Under the pieces are notes generated by a model. It was given only the letters and a program-made list of their open reading frames with translations, was not told where the DNA came from and ran no database searches. A stretch of 32,214 nt of DNA from Lachnospiraceae bacterium (GTDB lineage: Bacteria > Bacillota > Clostridia > Lachnospirales > Lachnospiraceae), in assembly GCA_900752065.1 (NCBI GenBank), contig CAADTT010000015.1, positions 1 through 32,214 of the forward strand, given 5' to 3'. Shown here piece after piece: positions 31,401 to 32,214 of this stretch. The stretch's first letter is position 1. Every line of letters starts with the position of its first letter. The position numbers and the translations under genes were made by a program.

Positions 31401-32214
31401 TAGAAGATGTTCTGCTGGATATCTGTGTTGTTGTAGAGCTGGGCATCCGGGAGGTTTTCACCCTGTGCCAACTGCTTCTGTGTCAGGTTGTTTACATAGG
31501 TGCCGTTTTCAATCGTATAGAGATTGTACCACTCATCCACGCCGTAACCGGTTTCGCTGCCATCCTGCCTTTTGAGGATCTTCGCATAACCGTTTTCGTC
31601 AAAATCACCCACATAATAGGGATAAGTATTCAGGTTATCGTCCTTTGGTTCCGTCTCTACATTGGAATAGTTGTCCGTAACTGCGAGATAGCGTTTTCCT
31701 TCTACTGTAACATAGCCGGTTCCTGTGCCGATGGTTTTGTACAGAGTGGTGCTTCCTGAAGGGTTCACATCCGCAAAGCAGTACACAGTGCCGTCCGGCC
31801 CGGCAATAAGTCCGGGGTCGATGATGGTAGTGGCATGGGACATTTTAGGGTTGCTGGTGTTTTTGCCTGAATATCCGTCGCTGTCCGGAAAATAAAACGG
31901 AAAGCTGTAGTACCAGGTTTTTCCGCCGTCGCTGGAGACGGAAGCAATCGTGTCCAGACCGCCGCCGTCACCCGTAGTCTCCCAGCGGGCATCTGCTGTG
32001 GCAACCAGGTCACCGTTTTCAAGGGTAACGATGGCGGGAATACGGAAATACCTGCTGCCCGCAGTTCCCTCCCCTTCTTCATTAAAAGGAGTATCCAGCG
32101 AATAGTTGCCTTCACTGGCAGGGATGCTTCCCGCCTGGGGGATAAAAGGCTTATCTGCGGCGGAAGCCAGAAGCGAAAGCGCGGAAAACGCTGTGACCGC
32201 AAAAGCGCATGTGG
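28478..32214 (-). CDS. Secreted multidomain exo-alpha-sialidase (GH33), 5' end cut by window
   Basis: It releases terminal sialic acid from host glycans. The frame stays open to the right edge; 1244 residues are visible. Visible residues 2-19 are the end of a signal peptide (cut after ASA). The GH33 catalytic domain spans ~50-520: FRIP with Arg57, Asp boxes SSDGGKTW (93-100), SKDGGRTW (289-296) and SSDGGETW (348-355), likely triad arginines Arg389 and Arg452, and nucleophile Tyr486 in FDYSCLTEL. Then come a trefoil-like region (~590-690), a CxxC/GHDWDD module (~785-855), three FIVAR-like helical repeats (~868-1078), a Pro-rich linker, and BspA-type leucine-rich repeats (~1135-1218) with a Lys-rich tail. 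No N-terminal CBM40 and no LPXTG. Hydrolytic versus intramolecular trans-sialidase cannot be decided. Confidence 0.93.
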   Translation of the reverse strand, partial: TCAFAVTAFSALSLLASAADKPFIPQAGSIPASEGNYSLDTPFNEEGEGTAGSRYFRIPAIVTLENGDLVATADARWETTGDGGGLDTIASVSSDGGKTWYYSFPFYFPDSDGYSGKNTSNPKMSHATTIIDPGLIAGPDGTVYCFADVNPSGSTTLYKTIGTGTGYVTVEGKRYLAVTDNYSNVETEPKDDNLNTYPYYVGDFDENGYAKILKRQDGSETGYGVDEWYNLYTIENGTYVNNLTQKQLAQGENLPDAQLYNNTDIQQNIFYKDSQFHVYSIGYIWMITSKDGGRTWEHPKNINDQVKRRTDEHAILISPGKGIVTNDGTLVIGFYDHGGEENASLAYSSDGGETWKRTNDIPGASAGGWWSSENEIVELEDGTLRMFFRNGQNYICYADAVKDPGTGEYVMGAPVKTAEAAFSGCNVTALSYSKKINGKQAILVACPTANGRTKGKIFTYLVEADKSMTLLNSFAVPQKKNTMFDYSCLTELQNGTIGLLWETSWNDIVYDNFHILDLCPDADITNTSVSLELAEGETYRRTYDGAYEITKQPDESVASLQAENITSVIPLHAHVSNTASSLSSFSANADSNAWLMDAEFTFTASGDYWQIKNAAKNLYLANDGADTFFRSTPMDMKVTDVLGQGTFRICRSNGERFVIFYPAEMDFNANTSYSSSSNFNYELTLLEKKASVSDSDILPGYQKATSITSGKSYLITALWENRVIVLYPENGKASQTRLAATSPIPVSVKRLAITANGAGYTTAVADGIQYEIRVAGQYAELDASCQHGSTTVKGVIPATCENDGYTGDTVCDNCGGVVKAGTAIPALGHDWDDGVVTKNVTRTENGEKIYTCKHDSFHTRTEIIYSSAYAAFLDEYEDVVRLMEDAGLYTPESISALEKVFESGTKIEEDKGAARSEMYQSAAAMQTAKAALTKKTAETMQAELSAALDKADTAPSSKGGVSDDIWNTYIDACDAASKVSSSASADEVWALLKALQAAQKSLDEAKEALALTTAAAALTDAVKTADTLYNAGQGSYTTASWQAFVTAYKAAKNPAADADAAALQKLTKELQTAQSKLTKDISTTVRPGPLPQPEPSTDIKTGDSVTWKNMEFKVLDANKKTASLTKVKDRKKTKYTVPASVTINGVSCTVTQIGAKAFKGCSKMKQVVIGKNVTLIGKQAFQNCKKLSKVTLKGTALTTIQSGAFKKTASKVTVTMPKKLKKAKKNALLKKMKKAGMAKKSAAK

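Noticed and set aside
31765..32202. 145-codon minus-strand frame at the right edge
   Set aside because: It is out of frame with the sialidase, whose own frame runs open to the edge and encodes the signal peptide, RIP motif and first Asp box.

Overview
This window looks like chromosome from a spore-forming, mucosa-associated Firmicute of the family Lachnospiraceae. The family-level call rests on the RpoB/RpoC style, strong AGGAGG ribosome-binding sites, a DUF512/PDZ radical-SAM-like protein, a SPOCS-LysM spore-type protein, and a secreted sialidase with FIVAR and BspA-type repeats. Genus cannot be settled by eye. The gene content is mostly core metabolism and information processing. There is no transposase, phage, CRISPR, tRNA or rRNA.

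Layout. At 1-1720 lies citrate synthase behind a ~190-nt leader. At 1911-2440 are two small membrane-protein genes without a recognised family. At 2552-10410 is rpoB-rpoC with its own near-consensus promoter and a terminator, without rplJ/rplL before it or rpsL/rpsG/fusA after it. At 10523-11944 is a DUF512 protein, facing a minus-strand NUDIX-ybaK pair (11971-13033). At 13378-17510 is a plus-strand cell-wall block: L,D-transpeptidase, D-Ala-D-Ala ligase, MurF. At 17511-17970 is a gene-free, hairpin-rich convergent interval. At 17971-20086 is a minus-strand OmpR-type two-component system. At 20211-22474 is minus-strand malQ-plsC, divergent from the p-aminobenzoate operon pabA-pabB-pabC plus a PrcB-like lipoprotein (22715-25904). 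Then come a HAD phosphatase, a SPOCS-LysM protein, and on the minus strand a very large sialidase running off the right edge.

How the genes work together: the transpeptidase, Ddl and MurF act on peptidoglycan precursors or cross-links. PabA/B/C convert chorismate to p-aminobenzoate for folate. MalQ handles malto-oligosaccharides and PlsC phosphatidic acid synthesis. The sialidase would release sialic acid from host glycans.

The most unusual content is non-coding. (1) A 79-nt hairpin element occurs at 1724-1802 and 10412-10490. Both ends and the apex are conserved, while the middle of the arms differs between copies yet mostly stays paired. The second copy is flanked by a 12-bp direct repeat cut from the rpoC terminator, as expected for an insertion. 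(2) A separate ~100-nt structured repeat is found in the gltA leader (220-318) and in the murF/histidine-kinase interval (17806-17903). (3) The terminator of the HAD gene contains the Shine-Dalgarno sequence of the SPOCS-LysM gene in its 3' arm. (4) pabC and the downstream lipoprotein gene overlap out of frame by 89 nt. All of these come from reading the sequence by eye; no database search was possible.
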